Assembly: GCA_963849485.1 (NCBI GenBank)
Contig: CAWKIF010000114.1
Location: 10,809 to 74,808, forward strand
Direction of reading: 5' to 3'
Length of the DNA: 64,000 nt
Origin: CAVTWJ01 sp963849485
Lineage (GTDB): Bacteria; Oederibacteriota; Muellerivitia; Muellerivitales; Muellerivitaceae
The notes beneath the pieces are model-generated. The model was not told the DNA's origin. It did no database searches and was given only the letters and a program-made list of their open reading frames with translations. Shown piece after piece: positions 8,717-17,782 of this stretch. Position numbers and translations under genes: made by a program. The number at the start of each line of letters is the position of its first letter. Position 1 is the first letter of the stretch.

Positions 8717-9169
8717 TTAATTGATCTCCACCTCAAGCGCCGCCTCCAACCGGAGTGCCAGCATCCAACTCCCTCCCAACGGGAAGGCTCCCCTGATCAA
8801 TCGCTTGACTTCGCCGGGCAGGTTCGCGGGCGGTTCCTGTAACCCGGCTTCTTCCAATTCCACCACATCCCCCAACTCCTCCACCCACAAACTCACCGGA
8901 TCCCCCGGGGTCTTTATTATCAAAAGAATGGGCCGGGGGGGCAGTTCGGGTTTGAAGCCCAATCGGTGGGCCAGCCCCAGGACGGTCAAGACCTGACCCC
9001 TCAAGTTCATGAGCCCCATGACTTCCCGGGGAGCCAGGGGCGCGGGCGTTACGCGGCCTCCCCTCACCACCTCCATCACCCGGGAAGCCTCAACGCCGAA
9101 TGTCATGTCCCCCGCCTTGAAGACACAATAGGGTTGGGGTCCAGATCGGACCTGAGTGAGATCGCTCAT
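8717..9169 (-). CDS. cheW: CheW coupling protein
   Basis: 150 residues of a single CheW domain: the strand C-V-F-K-A-G-D-M-T-F-G-V-E, the V-M-E-V-V block, the G-L-M-N-L-R-G-Q-V-L-T-V-L core and the GDPVSLWVEELGDVVEL segment. CheW links chemoreceptors to CheA. Its ATG overlaps the cheA stop (4 bases), and its stop is 13 bases before the start of the TonB receptor gene, placing the receptor firmly in the chemosensory operon. Confidence 0.93.
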   Translation of the reverse strand: MSDLTQVRSGPQPYCVFKAGDMTFGVEASRVMEVVRGGRVTPAPLAPREVMGLMNLRGQVLTVLGLAHRLGFKPELPPRPILLIIKTPGDPVSLWVEELGDVVELEEAGLQEPPANLPGEVKRLIRGAFPLGGSWMLALRLEAALEVEIN

Positions 9170-11355
9170 GCGATGCCCGTCCCTTCAAACGCCTCGGATT
9201 GGTTCCAACCCTTTTCACCCCCGACCCGGAGGGACTCGAGGTGCAGAAGACTTTCCAGGTCCAGCAAGTCGGTGGGCAAACCCCCGATGGAAAGGATTCC
9301 CTTCAATCCTTGTCGGGCCAGGGGATCGGAAGCTTCCGGGGAGGAGCTTTCCAGGATATCCAGGACTTCATCCACCTCCAGGGCGATGATTTGGCCCCGG
9401 TACATACATAAAACAGCTTGCAGGTTTCCCTCGACCGCCACTGGAAAAGAGAAAAGCTGATCCAAATGGGATAAAAGCCTCGAGGTTCGTATAAAAAGAA
9501 GCTGCCGGCCCTCGTGGGTAATAGTCTCGAGTGTGCCCGTCGATTGGATCTCCTGGGGTTTGACGGAAATCATCCTTAAAATAGGGTCCATCTCCAGGGC
9601 GAGGCGTTCCTTAGAGGCGGATCGGAAAAGCAGGTAACGCTTTGAGCTTCCACCGTCCGGGGTAGGCGCAGTTTCCCGGGAAGAAACAGGGGCCGGGGCT
9701 TCCCCCTCTATCAAAGACTCAACATTTGCCTTCTGGGCCAGCCCATGGACATCCAGAATCAGGGCCACCCGGCCGTCACCCAGGATGGTGGAACCCGACC
9801 AGACCGGAATGGACTTCAAATGGTAGCCGAGTGGCTTAACCACGACCTCCTGGAAGTCCCCGACCGAATCCAGGAGAAGGCCGAACTCCCCCTGGCCGTA
9901 GGAGAGGTGGGCGATATATTTCGTCCCGTGACCGTCGTCCTCCGTGGGAAGGCGAAGGGTTTGGGAGAGAGAAACCAGGGGTAGGATCCGGCCTCTCAGG
10001 CGATAGACGAGGGTCTGGTGGATTTTTTCAATCTTTTGACCCGGCTTCCCGGCTTCCAGGCGGATCAACTCCCGGATGGCGACCCGAGGCAACACGAATG
10101 TTTGGCCTCCCGCTTCCACCAGCAGGGCGGGAAGAACGGCCAGGGTCAATGGGATCCGCAAACGGAACGAAGCCCCTTGTCCCTCGACGGAAACCACCTC
10201 GACCTTGCCCCCGACCCGGTCCATATTCGCCTTGACCACATCCATGCCCACGCCCCGGCCGGAAAATTGGGTGACTTCATTTGCGGTGCTAAAACCCGCG
10301 TGAAAAATAAGTTGGGACGCCCGATTCACATCCAGACGGGAAGCTTCCTCAGGGGTAAGTATTTTTTCTTTGACGGCTTTGGCTCGAATCTTTTCCACCG
10401 AAAGCCCGGCCCCGTCGTCGGATACCTCAATAAGAACCTGTCCCGATTCATGGGAGGCCTTCAAGGTTACTTTTCCCATGGGCGGCTTGCCCGCCTTTTG
10501 CCGCGCCTCCGGTGTTTCCAGGCCATGGTCGACCGCGTTCCTCACCATATGCGTGAGGGGGTCCCGGATCATTTCCAGTAATCCCTTGTCCACTTCGGTA
10601 TCAGCACCCACCAGGACCAGCTCCACCTTTTTCCCGCAGGCATCCGCCATGTCCCGCACTAACCGGGGAAAGCGGCTCCATAATACTGAGATAGGCTGAA
10701 GCCTGGCCTTCATGACGTTTTCCTGTAATCGGAGGGCGAGATCACTCAAGGGAAGGAGCCGAGAAAGCCATTGGGGGTCTTTTTCTGAAACCGCCCATTG
10801 CATGGCCTGGTTGCGGGCCAGAACCAGTTCCCCGGTGAGGTTCATGAGCTGGTCCAGTTGGGCCACGCTCACCCTCAAAGCGCTATCCTCCAAGCCCGAG
10901 GCCGAAGACAGAGTTTCCTCTGGAATTATTGAGGAAGCGGCCCCGGTCGCCGGGGTGGAAGGCTGGGAGGCGGTTTGGGCCAGGGCTTCCATGCGGGAAA
11001 TAATTGGGGTATCGTCCGCTTCCCCTTCGCCCTGTCCTAACTCGACCTGTGCGAGTATGCGCCGGATGGAATCCACCAACGCGAGGAGCCCGCCAGCCAT
11101 AACCCGGTTGATTTGAAGTTTACCCGTCCTCAGGAGGCTGAGTAGATTTTCCCCCGCGTGGGCCAATTTGGCCAAACGTGAAAAACCCAAAAACCCGCTG
11201 GTACCCTTGAGGGTATGAAGGGTGCGGTAGATAAGTGTTAGTTTTTCTTGGTCAGCCGGGTTTTTCTCATAACTCATGAGATCCCGTTCAAATTTGTCCA
11301 AACCCTCATAACTTTCGAGGAGGAACTCTTTTGTGATGTCATCCAGTTCTGCCAA
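9166..11355 (-). CDS. cheA: CheA histidine kinase with two C-terminal CheW-like domains and no P2 domain
   Basis: A 729-residue CheA. The HPt domain (about 1-105) has the phosphorylated His near residue 47 in YRTLHTLKGTSGFLG. A short linker leads directly to the dimerisation segment (ALRVSVAQLDQLMNLTGELVLARNQAMQW) with no space for a P2 CheY-binding domain. The HATPase domain follows, with N box (HMVRNAVDHGLE), G1 (DDGAGLS) and G2 (GRGVGMDVVK). A first CheW-like regulatory domain is at about 400-540 and a second at about 580-710 (YLLFRSASKERLALEMD, then VLCMYRGQIIALEVDEV). It is the first gene of the operon. The double CheW tail differs from the E. coli layout. Confidence 0.95.
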   Translation of the reverse strand: MAELDDITKEFLLESYEGLDKFERDLMSYEKNPADQEKLTLIYRTLHTLKGTSGFLGFSRLAKLAHAGENLLSLLRTGKLQINRVMAGGLLALVDSIRRILAQVELGQGEGEADDTPIISRMEALAQTASQPSTPATGAASSIIPEETLSSASGLEDSALRVSVAQLDQLMNLTGELVLARNQAMQWAVSEKDPQWLSRLLPLSDLALRLQENVMKARLQPISVLWSRFPRLVRDMADACGKKVELVLVGADTEVDKGLLEMIRDPLTHMVRNAVDHGLETPEARQKAGKPPMGKVTLKASHESGQVLIEVSDDGAGLSVEKIRAKAVKEKILTPEEASRLDVNRASQLIFHAGFSTANEVTQFSGRGVGMDVVKANMDRVGGKVEVVSVEGQGASFRLRIPLTLAVLPALLVEAGGQTFVLPRVAIRELIRLEAGKPGQKIEKIHQTLVYRLRGRILPLVSLSQTLRLPTEDDGHGTKYIAHLSYGQGEFGLLLDSVGDFQEVVVKPLGYHLKSIPVWSGSTILGDGRVALILDVHGLAQKANVESLIEGEAPAPVSSRETAPTPDGGSSKRYLLFRSASKERLALEMDPILRMISVKPQEIQSTGTLETITHEGRQLLFIRTSRLLSHLDQLFSFPVAVEGNLQAVLCMYRGQIIALEVDEVLDILESSSPEASDPLARQGLKGILSIGGLPTDLLDLESLLHLESLRVGGEKGWNQSEAFEGTGIA

Positions 11356-11652
11356 GAATCACCCACCTGAAATCCAAGTTAAAGGTTAAACCATTTCGCA
11401 ATTTCACAGAACAGGCAAGTATTTAACCTTCTATTATGTTTTTCTTCATCCTAAAAACAGACCTAAAAAGGGCCTTATTAATGCCTAATTTTGAAAAAAT
11501 CTTTACCCCCGTGGAATGGGCCATTCCGCATATGAAAAGAATTTCATATATTTCCTTTTCAATCCACCCTTGAGGGATAGCCCCCTCCCCATTACCCTGG
11601 GCTTCCGGAATTTCAGGGTTCTTCACCCCAAGTCCACTCTTCCTGCTATCCC

Positions 11653-12630
11653 ATGATGAAAGGCAATCCCTTCATGACGGAAATTGAGAAAGCCGCCCAT
11701 ATTATTCAGGAAGGCGGTTTAGTCGCATTTCCCACAGAGACCGTTTACGGCTTAGGGGCGGATGCCTTGAACCCCATGGCGGTGGCCAGCATTTTCGAAG
11801 TGAAACAACGCCCCCAATTCGATCCTCTCATTGTTCATGTGGCCGACTTGAGACAGGCTGAAATCCTGGTCAAGCGGCTGCCGAGCCGGGCGGTCCAACT
11901 CGCTGAGGCCTTTTGGCCGGGTCCCCTGACCCTGGTTCTGGAAAAAGCCCCCTTCGTTCCCGATCTTGTGACTGCTTCCCTTCCCACGGTGGCCCTGCGC
12001 ATACCCGATCATCCCCTGGCCCTGAGTCTGATTCGCGAATCAGGCCGGCCGATCGCCGCGCCCAGCGCGAACCCCTTTGGGGGAGTGAGCCCCACGACCG
12101 CGGATCATGTCCGGCAATCCCTGGGGGATAAGATCGGGATGATTTTGGATGGCGGCCCCTGCCGGGTGGGAGTGGAATCAACCGTCTTGTCCCTGGTCGG
12201 CGACACCCCCCTTCTCCTTCGCCCGGGCGGTATTAGCCTGGAAGAACTCCAATCCCTCCTAGGCGAGGTGGCCTTAGCGAAGGACGGCCCGGTTCCCCAA
12301 GCTCCCGGCCAGCTTCCCAGCCATTACGCCCCGTCTACTCCCTTGTGGTTTTTTGAACGTCTCCCACCCGCCCTACCCCCGGGGCGGTGGGGTTTGCTTT
12401 GCCCGAGGAATGCGGAAATTTCCCTCGCATTCGCTGCAGTGGAGGTGTTATCGCCCCAAGGCCAACTTCAAGAATCTGCGGCCCGTTTGTTTTCTTGCCT
12501 CCGAAAATTGGACTCGCTGGGCTTGGATGGAATATTTGCCCTTTCCGTTCCTGAAGAAGGCCTCGGCCGGGCCATTAACGACCGGTTAAAAAGGGCGGGA
12601 GCGGATTCCGCCCTGCACCCCTTTACTTAA
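11653..12630 (+). CDS. L-threonylcarbamoyladenylate synthase (Sua5 type)
   Basis: 325 residues. The N-terminal TsaC/YrdC domain has FPTETVYGLGADA, the KQRPQFDPLIVH lysine/arginine block, PSANPFGGVSPT and the G-V-E-S-T-V-L motif; a Sua5 C-terminal domain follows after the SHYAPSTPLW linker. The enzyme makes threonylcarbamoyl-AMP from threonine, bicarbonate and ATP for the t6A37 modification of ANN-decoding tRNAs. An internal ATG at 11674 with AAAGG upstream is an alternative start and would give a shorter N terminus closer to the family. The gene is convergent with a receiver-like gene and overlaps its 3' end by 4 bases. Confidence 0.95.
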   Translation: MMKGNPFMTEIEKAAHIIQEGGLVAFPTETVYGLGADALNPMAVASIFEVKQRPQFDPLIVHVADLRQAEILVKRLPSRAVQLAEAFWPGPLTLVLEKAPFVPDLVTASLPTVALRIPDHPLALSLIRESGRPIAAPSANPFGGVSPTTADHVRQSLGDKIGMILDGGPCRVGVESTVLSLVGDTPLLLRPGGISLEELQSLLGEVALAKDGPVPQAPGQLPSHYAPSTPLWFFERLPPALPPGRWGLLCPRNAEISLAFAAVEVLSPQGQLQESAARLFSCLRKLDSLGLDGIFALSVPEEGLGRAINDRLKRAGADSALHPFT

Positions 12631-13040
12631 ATTTGATGGGTGTGATCCTCCGAAGTAAATAGTTGTTCCGAGGGCAATCCGAGCATTTGACAGACTATTT
12701 GATCGAGCCCAGGGTCGGATTGAATCGAAGCAAAAGACCATGAAGATTTTTCATTTCCGAAACAAAGATCCAGCCTTTTCGCCAAATCCGCCATGATTAA
12801 AACCTTCAGTGATGGAAAGTCCCGACGGAACCTGGTCAGCCATTCGAGCGAATCGGAACCGGCTTCGTTTAAATCCAACACTAAAAGGTCGAATCCCTTG
12901 GTTTCTAGGAGTTGCCATGTCAAAGACGCTTCCATTGAGCCCAAGACCTCAAAACCCAACTCCCGAAAATAACAAAGGCACCGAGCTTGGACCAGGGGTC
13001 GAGACTCCCAAACCAGTATTTTGAAATCATTCAGTGGCAA
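12627..13040 (-). CDS. Divergent receiver-domain protein
   Basis: 137 residues with the alternating beta/alpha pattern of a response regulator receiver. The phosphoacceptor Asp is present (LLVLDLNEAGSDS), but the N-terminal acidic pair is degenerate (ILVWESRP) and the conserved C-terminal Lys and switch Thr/Ser are not clear. It may be a non-phosphorylated or atypically regulated receiver. It has no output domain. It is convergent with the Sua5 gene and not obviously in an operon. Confidence 0.65.
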   Translation of the reverse strand: MPLNDFKILVWESRPLVQARCLCYFRELGFEVLGSMEASLTWQLLETKGFDLLVLDLNEAGSDSLEWLTRFRRDFPSLKVLIMADLAKRLDLCFGNEKSSWSFASIQSDPGLDQIVCQMLGLPSEQLFTSEDHTHQI

Positions 13041-13224
13041 GGAACCCTCGTTTTGAAGGGATGATGCTGATCTGCTTAATCCGTGGTTTCATCATGCCCA
13101 ATAAAAGTCCCGGGGTTTATGTTAAACATCATAAATAACGGGACAAATCCCTCCTTTCGATAGGTATTAAACCTCAGGAAAAAAGAATAAAATTTGCAGG
13201 ATTTATATAAGGTTGGAGGTTTTC

Positions 13225-14193
13225 ATGCGCTATCGCCGGTTGGGTCAATCGGAATTGGAAATTTCCGAAATCAGCCTGGGCTGCTGGACTATGGGTGGTT
13301 TGAACTGGGTAAACGGGTCTCCCAACGGTTGGGCCAATGTGGACGAGGCGGATGTCAAAAAAGCCGTCCATTTCGCCCTGGACCAGGGGGTGAATCACTT
13401 CGACAACGCCGATGTTTACGGCAACGGCCGGGCCGAGCAAATGCTCGCCCGCGTCCTGGGGGATCAAGCGAAAAAACTCTCTATCGCCACCAAGGTAGGG
13501 TGGTTTCCCGGAACCGCGGCCCACGCCTACGAACCCGCCCATATCCGGCACCAATGCGAGCAATCCCTGATCAACTTGAAACGCGACGTCATCGACCTGT
13601 ACTATTTCCACCACGGCGATTTCGGGCCCCAAGACTGTTACCTGGACGGGGCGGTGGAGGTCATGGGAAAGTTAAAGAAAGAAGGCAAGATCCGCCTGAT
13701 CGGCCAATCGGCCTATTCCCACCAGGATTTTGAGAGAGTGGTTCCCAAGGTGAAACCTGACGTTCTCCAAAGCTGGGCCCACATCATGGATGACCAGTTC
13801 ATCCGGGAAGGCTCGCCGGTCCGCAAACTGTTGGATGAGAAAAAAATGAGCTTCGTGGCCTTCTCCCCCCTGAATCAGGGCCTGCTCCTGGGCAAATTTG
13901 ATCCTAAAAACCCTCCCCAATTTGAGGTGGGCGACCACCGGCTGGGCGACAAACGCTTCACTACGGAAACTTTGGTGGCACTCCAACCGAAGATTGAAAG
14001 ATTGAAGTCTCGTTTCGGGAACGACGTAAGGGATTTGGCTCGGGTAGCGCTCCAATATCTGCTGTCTCAGCCGGTGGTGGCCTGCGTAATCCCTGGTTTC
14101 CGGAACTTAAACCAGGTCCAGGTCAACCTGGCGGGGGCTGAAAAGCCGCTCTCGGCGGAGGATGTGGTTTATATTCGCCAGTCTTTCGCTTAA
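13225..14193 (+). CDS. Aldo/keto reductase
   Basis: 322 residues of the AKR TIM barrel. The catalytic tetrad is readable: Asp and Tyr in HFDNADVYGNGRAE, Lys in SIATKVG and His in LYYFHHGD. These enzymes reduce carbonyls with NADPH; the late VIPGFRNLNQVQVN segment is the usual cofactor phosphate-binding region. The substrate cannot be deduced. An upstream in-frame ATG exists at 13213, but GGAGG lies about seven bases before the ATG at 13225 and the protein then starts MRYRRLGQS, the family's usual N terminus. Confidence 0.93.
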   Translation: MRYRRLGQSELEISEISLGCWTMGGLNWVNGSPNGWANVDEADVKKAVHFALDQGVNHFDNADVYGNGRAEQMLARVLGDQAKKLSIATKVGWFPGTAAHAYEPAHIRHQCEQSLINLKRDVIDLYYFHHGDFGPQDCYLDGAVEVMGKLKKEGKIRLIGQSAYSHQDFERVVPKVKPDVLQSWAHIMDDQFIREGSPVRKLLDEKKMSFVAFSPLNQGLLLGKFDPKNPPQFEVGDHRLGDKRFTTETLVALQPKIERLKSRFGNDVRDLARVALQYLLSQPVVACVIPGFRNLNQVQVNLAGAEKPLSAEDVVYIRQSFA

Positions 14194-14201
14194 GGTTTAA
14201 C

Positions 14202-14232
14202 AGGATGTTGAAAAATACTTTTTCAGCACCCT
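14202..14232. terminator. Hairpin with A/T-rich inner stem after the aldo/keto reductase gene
   Basis: AGGATGTTGAAAAA pairs with TTTTTCAGCACCCT across a 3-base loop with two G-T wobbles. It starts nine bases after the reductase stop and could end its transcript; it also resembles short dispersed hairpin repeats found in many bacterial genomes. Confidence 0.5.
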
Positions 14233-14289
14233 ATTAATGCATGGAAACAAGTAGAAGACGGGTAAAGATTTAAGTTCATGGAGGAAATT

Positions 14290-14838
14290 ATGAGAAAAAT
14301 TCTTTGGTTTTTAGTGCTCGCGATGCTCATCCAATATCCCATCCTGGCAGAGAACAACAGTGATAACTCCGGCACAGTCGCCGCAGCCCTTTCCCCCTGG
14401 TACCTGGGGACCGGTCTGGGCGTGGCGGTTCCCGCCCAGGACTGGAACCCCGATTTTATCCTGGGGGGAGGCGGTAATATTTTCGGGGGTTACCGTTTTA
14501 ATCCCAACTTGGCCCTGCAAGTGGATTTGAACCCTTGGTTTTTCACCGGTAGCGGCAACACCCTTTGTGATGGCAGGGCTTTTTGTGACTTACGGGTGAG
14601 TCTCCCAAGCAAGGGCTATGTCACCTACGTCCTTCTGGGCCCGGGTTATGACGTTCAAGTCGACAGCCCGAGCGGTTACAACACCGGCTCCCTGGCCGGT
14701 AACATCGGATTGGGGGCCCAATTCGCCTTACATCCTGGATCGTATCTTTTCGTGGAACTCCGGTACGATGTCTTGCTCTATAACAACCTCACCCAGCAAG
14801 ACGTGCCTATCTTTTTCGGGCTGATGGAAGATTTGTAA
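14290..14838 (+). CDS. Small outer-membrane beta-barrel protein
   Basis: 182 residues: a signal peptide (MRKILWFLVLAML, cleavage near ILAEN) and then alternating hydrophobic/polar strands rich in Gly, Tyr and Asn (GTGLGVAVPAQDWN, GGYRFNPNLALQVDLN, FVELRYDVLLY), typical of OmpA/OmpW-like eight-stranded barrels. It has no catalytic motif. GGAGG precedes the ATG at 14290, which is preferred to the in-frame ATG at 14278. The exact function is unknown. Confidence 0.7.
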   Translation: MRKILWFLVLAMLIQYPILAENNSDNSGTVAAALSPWYLGTGLGVAVPAQDWNPDFILGGGGNIFGGYRFNPNLALQVDLNPWFFTGSGNTLCDGRAFCDLRVSLPSKGYVTYVLLGPGYDVQVDSPSGYNTGSLAGNIGLGAQFALHPGSYLFVELRYDVLLYNNLTQQDVPIFFGLMEDL

Positions 14839-14873
14839 GTTTGAGTTCTCGTTCAGGCACAGAAAAACTACAG

Positions 14874-14970
14874 CCAACACGAAGACACTAAGCCACAAAG
14901 TAATTCAGGGATGAAGGAATAAAGCCTTCTTCAAGGTCTATTCCTTAGTGTCTTCGTGGCTTTGTGTTGG
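14874..14970. repeat. Modular inverted repeat (family copy A)
   Basis: Left arm 14874-14900 and right arm 14944-14970. Each is built from CCAACAC, a CCAC/AAAG module and GAAGACACTAAG, but the modules are in a different order in the two arms. It lies between the barrel gene and the M32 peptidase gene. Related motifs recur near 30584-30615. Confidence 0.75.
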
Positions 14971-14993
14971 ACTTATCCTTTCAAGGAGTAAAT

Positions 14994-16514
14994 ATGAACG
15001 CACAAACCGCTTATGACGAACTGTTGAAACGCATGAAGGAAATCGCGCTTCTGGGTAATACTGCCGAGGTCCTGGGATGGGACCAGGAAGTTAATATGCC
15101 AGCCGCCAACGCCCCCTACCGAGCCGAGCAGGAATCCCTCTTGGCCGGAATGATCCACCAGAAATTCACCGACCCCCAGGTGGGGGAATGGATCGCCTCC
15201 GCCGAAACCTCCAAGGGTCTCACCGGCGACCCCCTGTCGGCAAGGGCGGTGAACCTGAGGGAATGGCACCGGTCTTACGACCGGTCCGCGAAACTGCCCC
15301 AATCGCTGGTCGAGGAAATGGCCCGGGTCAGTTCCAACGCTCAGGTGGAATGGGTGGAGGCCCGCAAGGCGAGCGACTACAAACGGTTCCAGCCTTGGCT
15401 GGAGAAAATCCTAAAACTGGTCCAAGAGCAGGCCAAGTGCTACGGTTACAAAGACCACCCCTACGACGCCTTGTTGGAGGATTACGAGCCGGGCCTAACC
15501 ACGAAAAAGCTGGATACCCTCTTCCCACCCTTAAGGGACCGGCTTTCCAAGCTCTCGGCCAAGATCACGTCTTCCAAGCGCCAGCCGAATCTTTCGATTC
15601 TCAAGAGGCCTTGTCCGGTCCCGGCCCAGCAGGTCTTCTGCCGGAAACTAGCCGAGGCGATCGGTTTTGACTTTAACCGGGGCCGGATAGACGTATCCGC
15701 CCATCCCTTCACCACCGGGCTAGGGCCCGGGGATACCCGCATCACCACCCGCTTTGAGGAGACCAACTTCGAGAACGCCTTTTTCTCGACCCTTCATGAG
15801 GCCGGGCACGGCATCTATGACCAGGGTCTGCCACATGATTTGGAACTTTACGGCACTCCCCGCGCCTCAGCGGTTTCCCTAGGCATCCACGAGTCCCAAT
15901 CCCGCCTTTGGGAAAACCTAGTGGGACGCAGCCGGACTTTTTGGAATTTTTTCTTCCCAGAGTTGAAAAAAGCCTTTCCCGGAACCTTTGACGACCTGAC
16001 GGTGGATCAATTCCACTTCGCCATCAACCACTCGGCGCCCTCTTTCATCCGCACAGAATCGGATGAGGTGACCTACAACCTGCACGTCTGCCTGCGATAT
16101 GAAATTGAAACCGATCTATTGACCGGAAAATTGAAGACCACGGATGTGCCGGGTCGTTGGAACGAATTGATGGTGAAATACCTAGGGGTGACCCCACCCG
16201 ATGATTCCAAGGGATGCTTGCAGGATGTGCATTGGAGCCATGGCAGTTTCGGCTACTTCCCTACCTACACCCTGGGCAATCTATTCTCGGCCCAATTTTT
16301 CGAGGCCGCCGAAAAAGAAATAGGGACTTTTGGCGGTAAATTCGAACAAGGGGATTTCAAACAATTGAAAGCATGGCTGAACAAAAACATCCACGCGAAG
16401 GGCCAGACCTATTTGGCCGGGGATTTGTGTCTCAAGGTCACGGGTAAGGAACTTTCCCCCGAGCCCTTTTTGAAATACTTGGACGGGAAATTCGGCACGC
16501 TTTACGGATTTTGA
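14994..16514 (+). CDS. Carboxypeptidase Taq (M32 family metallocarboxypeptidase)
   Basis: 506 residues of the all-helical M32 fold. The zinc-binding HExxH reads STLHEAGHGIYDQGL, with the downstream Glu in SLGIHESQSRLWEN and the family signature HPFTTGLGPGDTRITTR; DVHWSHGSFGYFPTYTLGN near the C terminus is also typical. It removes C-terminal amino acids from peptides in the cytoplasm, usually with broad specificity except for proline. AAGGAG lies six bases before the ATG at 14994; an upstream in-frame ATG at 14964 falls inside the repeat region and is less likely. Confidence 0.95.
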   Translation: MNAQTAYDELLKRMKEIALLGNTAEVLGWDQEVNMPAANAPYRAEQESLLAGMIHQKFTDPQVGEWIASAETSKGLTGDPLSARAVNLREWHRSYDRSAKLPQSLVEEMARVSSNAQVEWVEARKASDYKRFQPWLEKILKLVQEQAKCYGYKDHPYDALLEDYEPGLTTKKLDTLFPPLRDRLSKLSAKITSSKRQPNLSILKRPCPVPAQQVFCRKLAEAIGFDFNRGRIDVSAHPFTTGLGPGDTRITTRFEETNFENAFFSTLHEAGHGIYDQGLPHDLELYGTPRASAVSLGIHESQSRLWENLVGRSRTFWNFFFPELKKAFPGTFDDLTVDQFHFAINHSAPSFIRTESDEVTYNLHVCLRYEIETDLLTGKLKTTDVPGRWNELMVKYLGVTPPDDSKGCLQDVHWSHGSFGYFPTYTLGNLFSAQFFEAAEKEIGTFGGKFEQGDFKQLKAWLNKNIHAKGQTYLAGDLCLKVTGKELSPEPFLKYLDGKFGTLYGF

Positions 16515-16543
16515 GATCAATCAGGCTTTAACGGGCAAGCTTC

Positions 16544-16924
16544 TCATCTGTTCATGTTGACTTCAGGAACCAGCGATAGATATTTCCTCAACGCTTCCTC
16601 GTCCTTTTCTTTCATGGACTCGAAATGAAGCCCCCCTCCGCTCTCGTTGGACCAAACCACCTGCGCGTAAGCCGAGATGATTTGGGAAGTCTTGGGGATC
16701 GTGATTTCCAAGCGCAGGATACTGCCCACCTCGAGAACATGATCGGCGACCAGATAAACTCCCCCCAAGCTGACGTCAAAGGTATGGCTGATTTGGTCTT
16801 TTTGGTTATGGTCGAGGGCCTTTTTCATTTCATTAGGTTCTTCAATGACCCGGTACTTCACGGGGATATTAAGTGAAAACCTAGGGTGAAGCCTTTTTTC
16901 GACGACCATATTTGCTTCTGGCAT
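16544..16924 (-). CDS. PilZ-domain protein (putative c-di-GMP receptor)
   Basis: 126 residues forming one PilZ domain. Both c-di-GMP binding signatures are present: the RxxxR motif as KRLHPRF near residue 12 and the D/NxSxxG motif as DVSLGG near residue 52. It could translate c-di-GMP levels into motility or surface behaviour, which would fit a genome that carries a YfiR-like component, but no genetic link to the chemosensory operon is visible. Confidence 0.88.
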   Translation of the reverse strand: MPEANMVVEKRLHPRFSLNIPVKYRVIEEPNEMKKALDHNQKDQISHTFDVSLGGVYLVADHVLEVGSILRLEITIPKTSQIISAYAQVVWSNESGGGLHFESMKEKDEEALRKYLSLVPEVNMNR

Positions 16925-16940
16925 TGACGATTTCCTTTAA

Positions 16941-17101
16941 GAGTCTCTAACCAAAACCTAATTAACCGCCAAGACGCCAAGAACAACTAAGGAAATAAAA
17001 GTTTAAAATCCTTTAAAACCATATTGTTTTTGTCTTTCTTGGCGAACTTTGCGGCTTGGCGGTAAAAATTGCCTTTGATTTAAGGTTTTGTTAGAGGTTC
17101 T
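16941..17101. repeat. Long imperfect palindrome (family copy B)
   Basis: The outer arms are TCTAACCAAAACCT near 16945 and its near reverse complement AGGTTTTGTTAGA near 17086. The inner arms are ACCGCCAAGACGCCAAG at about 16965-16981 and CTTGGCG...GCTTGGCGGTAA at about 17039-17063. It has the size and terminal symmetry of a miniature non-coding element and shares its inner arms with the copy at 19421-19588. Confidence 0.75.
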
Positions 17102-17185
17102 AAATCAAAATTCTTAACTTGAGCCTTTTGTAGAGCTTACTCTTTATTTAATGGGAATACATCGGGGTGATGAATTAAGAAGGGC

Positions 17186-17719
17186 TTACTTATAAGTCAT
17201 TGTTCTTTTTCGTTTTTGACTTCTTCCATCCGGGTCTTTCCAAAAAGCCTCAATTTCAAACGATATCCCGGTTGCGCGGTCAAAAGTCCCATGGCCAATA
17301 AGGACCTTTTCGTGTGGTTTTAATAGCGGGATAGTTTTGTCCCGCGCCGGGGTAAAGGATGGCATGGGCCTGTTGCCAAATGGGGTTGTTTTAAAGGTCA
17401 CTTCCCTGATCTCAACATTTCCAATATTCCGGGCGGAAAGGTCAAAAGCGGTTGATGATTTTCTTTCGAGGGTGAAATGAACTGATCCATTCCTATTCCC
17501 GCCCTCGTAATTAATCGGTTTTCCTTGTGGTTTACGAACTGGCTGGCCCTGGGGGATGGCAGCCCAACGAGTGCTACCCGCCGCCCACATCGCAATGACT
17601 AACGAAAAAACAGAAATCATGTCGGACCGGGTCCAGTTCGGGATAAGGAAATACAATCCGAATGCAAGTACCAGCCCAACCAAAACCATTCCACTAAAAT
17701 GGAAAAAGAACTTTTTCAT
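17186..17719 (-). CDS. Membrane-anchored protein of unknown function
   Basis: 177 residues. Two hydrophobic segments near the N terminus (FHFSGMVLVGLVLAFGLYFL and a second around SDMISVFSLVIAMWAAG) are followed by a soluble beta-rich part (GSVHFTLERKSSTAFDLSARNIG, VEIREVTFKTTPFG, KVLIGHGTF). I do not recognise the family. The ATG at 17719 is preferred because GGGAAGG lies just upstream and removes an unlikely charged extension. It follows the ccsA gene in the same orientation by about 60 bases. Confidence 0.6.
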   Translation of the reverse strand: MKKFFFHFSGMVLVGLVLAFGLYFLIPNWTRSDMISVFSLVIAMWAAGSTRWAAIPQGQPVRKPQGKPINYEGGNRNGSVHFTLERKSSTAFDLSARNIGNVEIREVTFKTTPFGNRPMPSFTPARDKTIPLLKPHEKVLIGHGTFDRATGISFEIEAFWKDPDGRSQKRKRTMTYK

Positions 17720-17782
17720 ATTAAAACCTTCCCGCCTATCTCTTTTTGGATTGTCCTGAATAAAACTTTTCATCTGTTTGGT

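Noticed and set aside
11423..11626. Minus-strand 67-residue open frame upstream of cheA
   Set aside because: No ribosome site, no family resemblance, and it lies in the AT-rich stretch that probably holds the cheA promoter and the divergent Sua5 leader.
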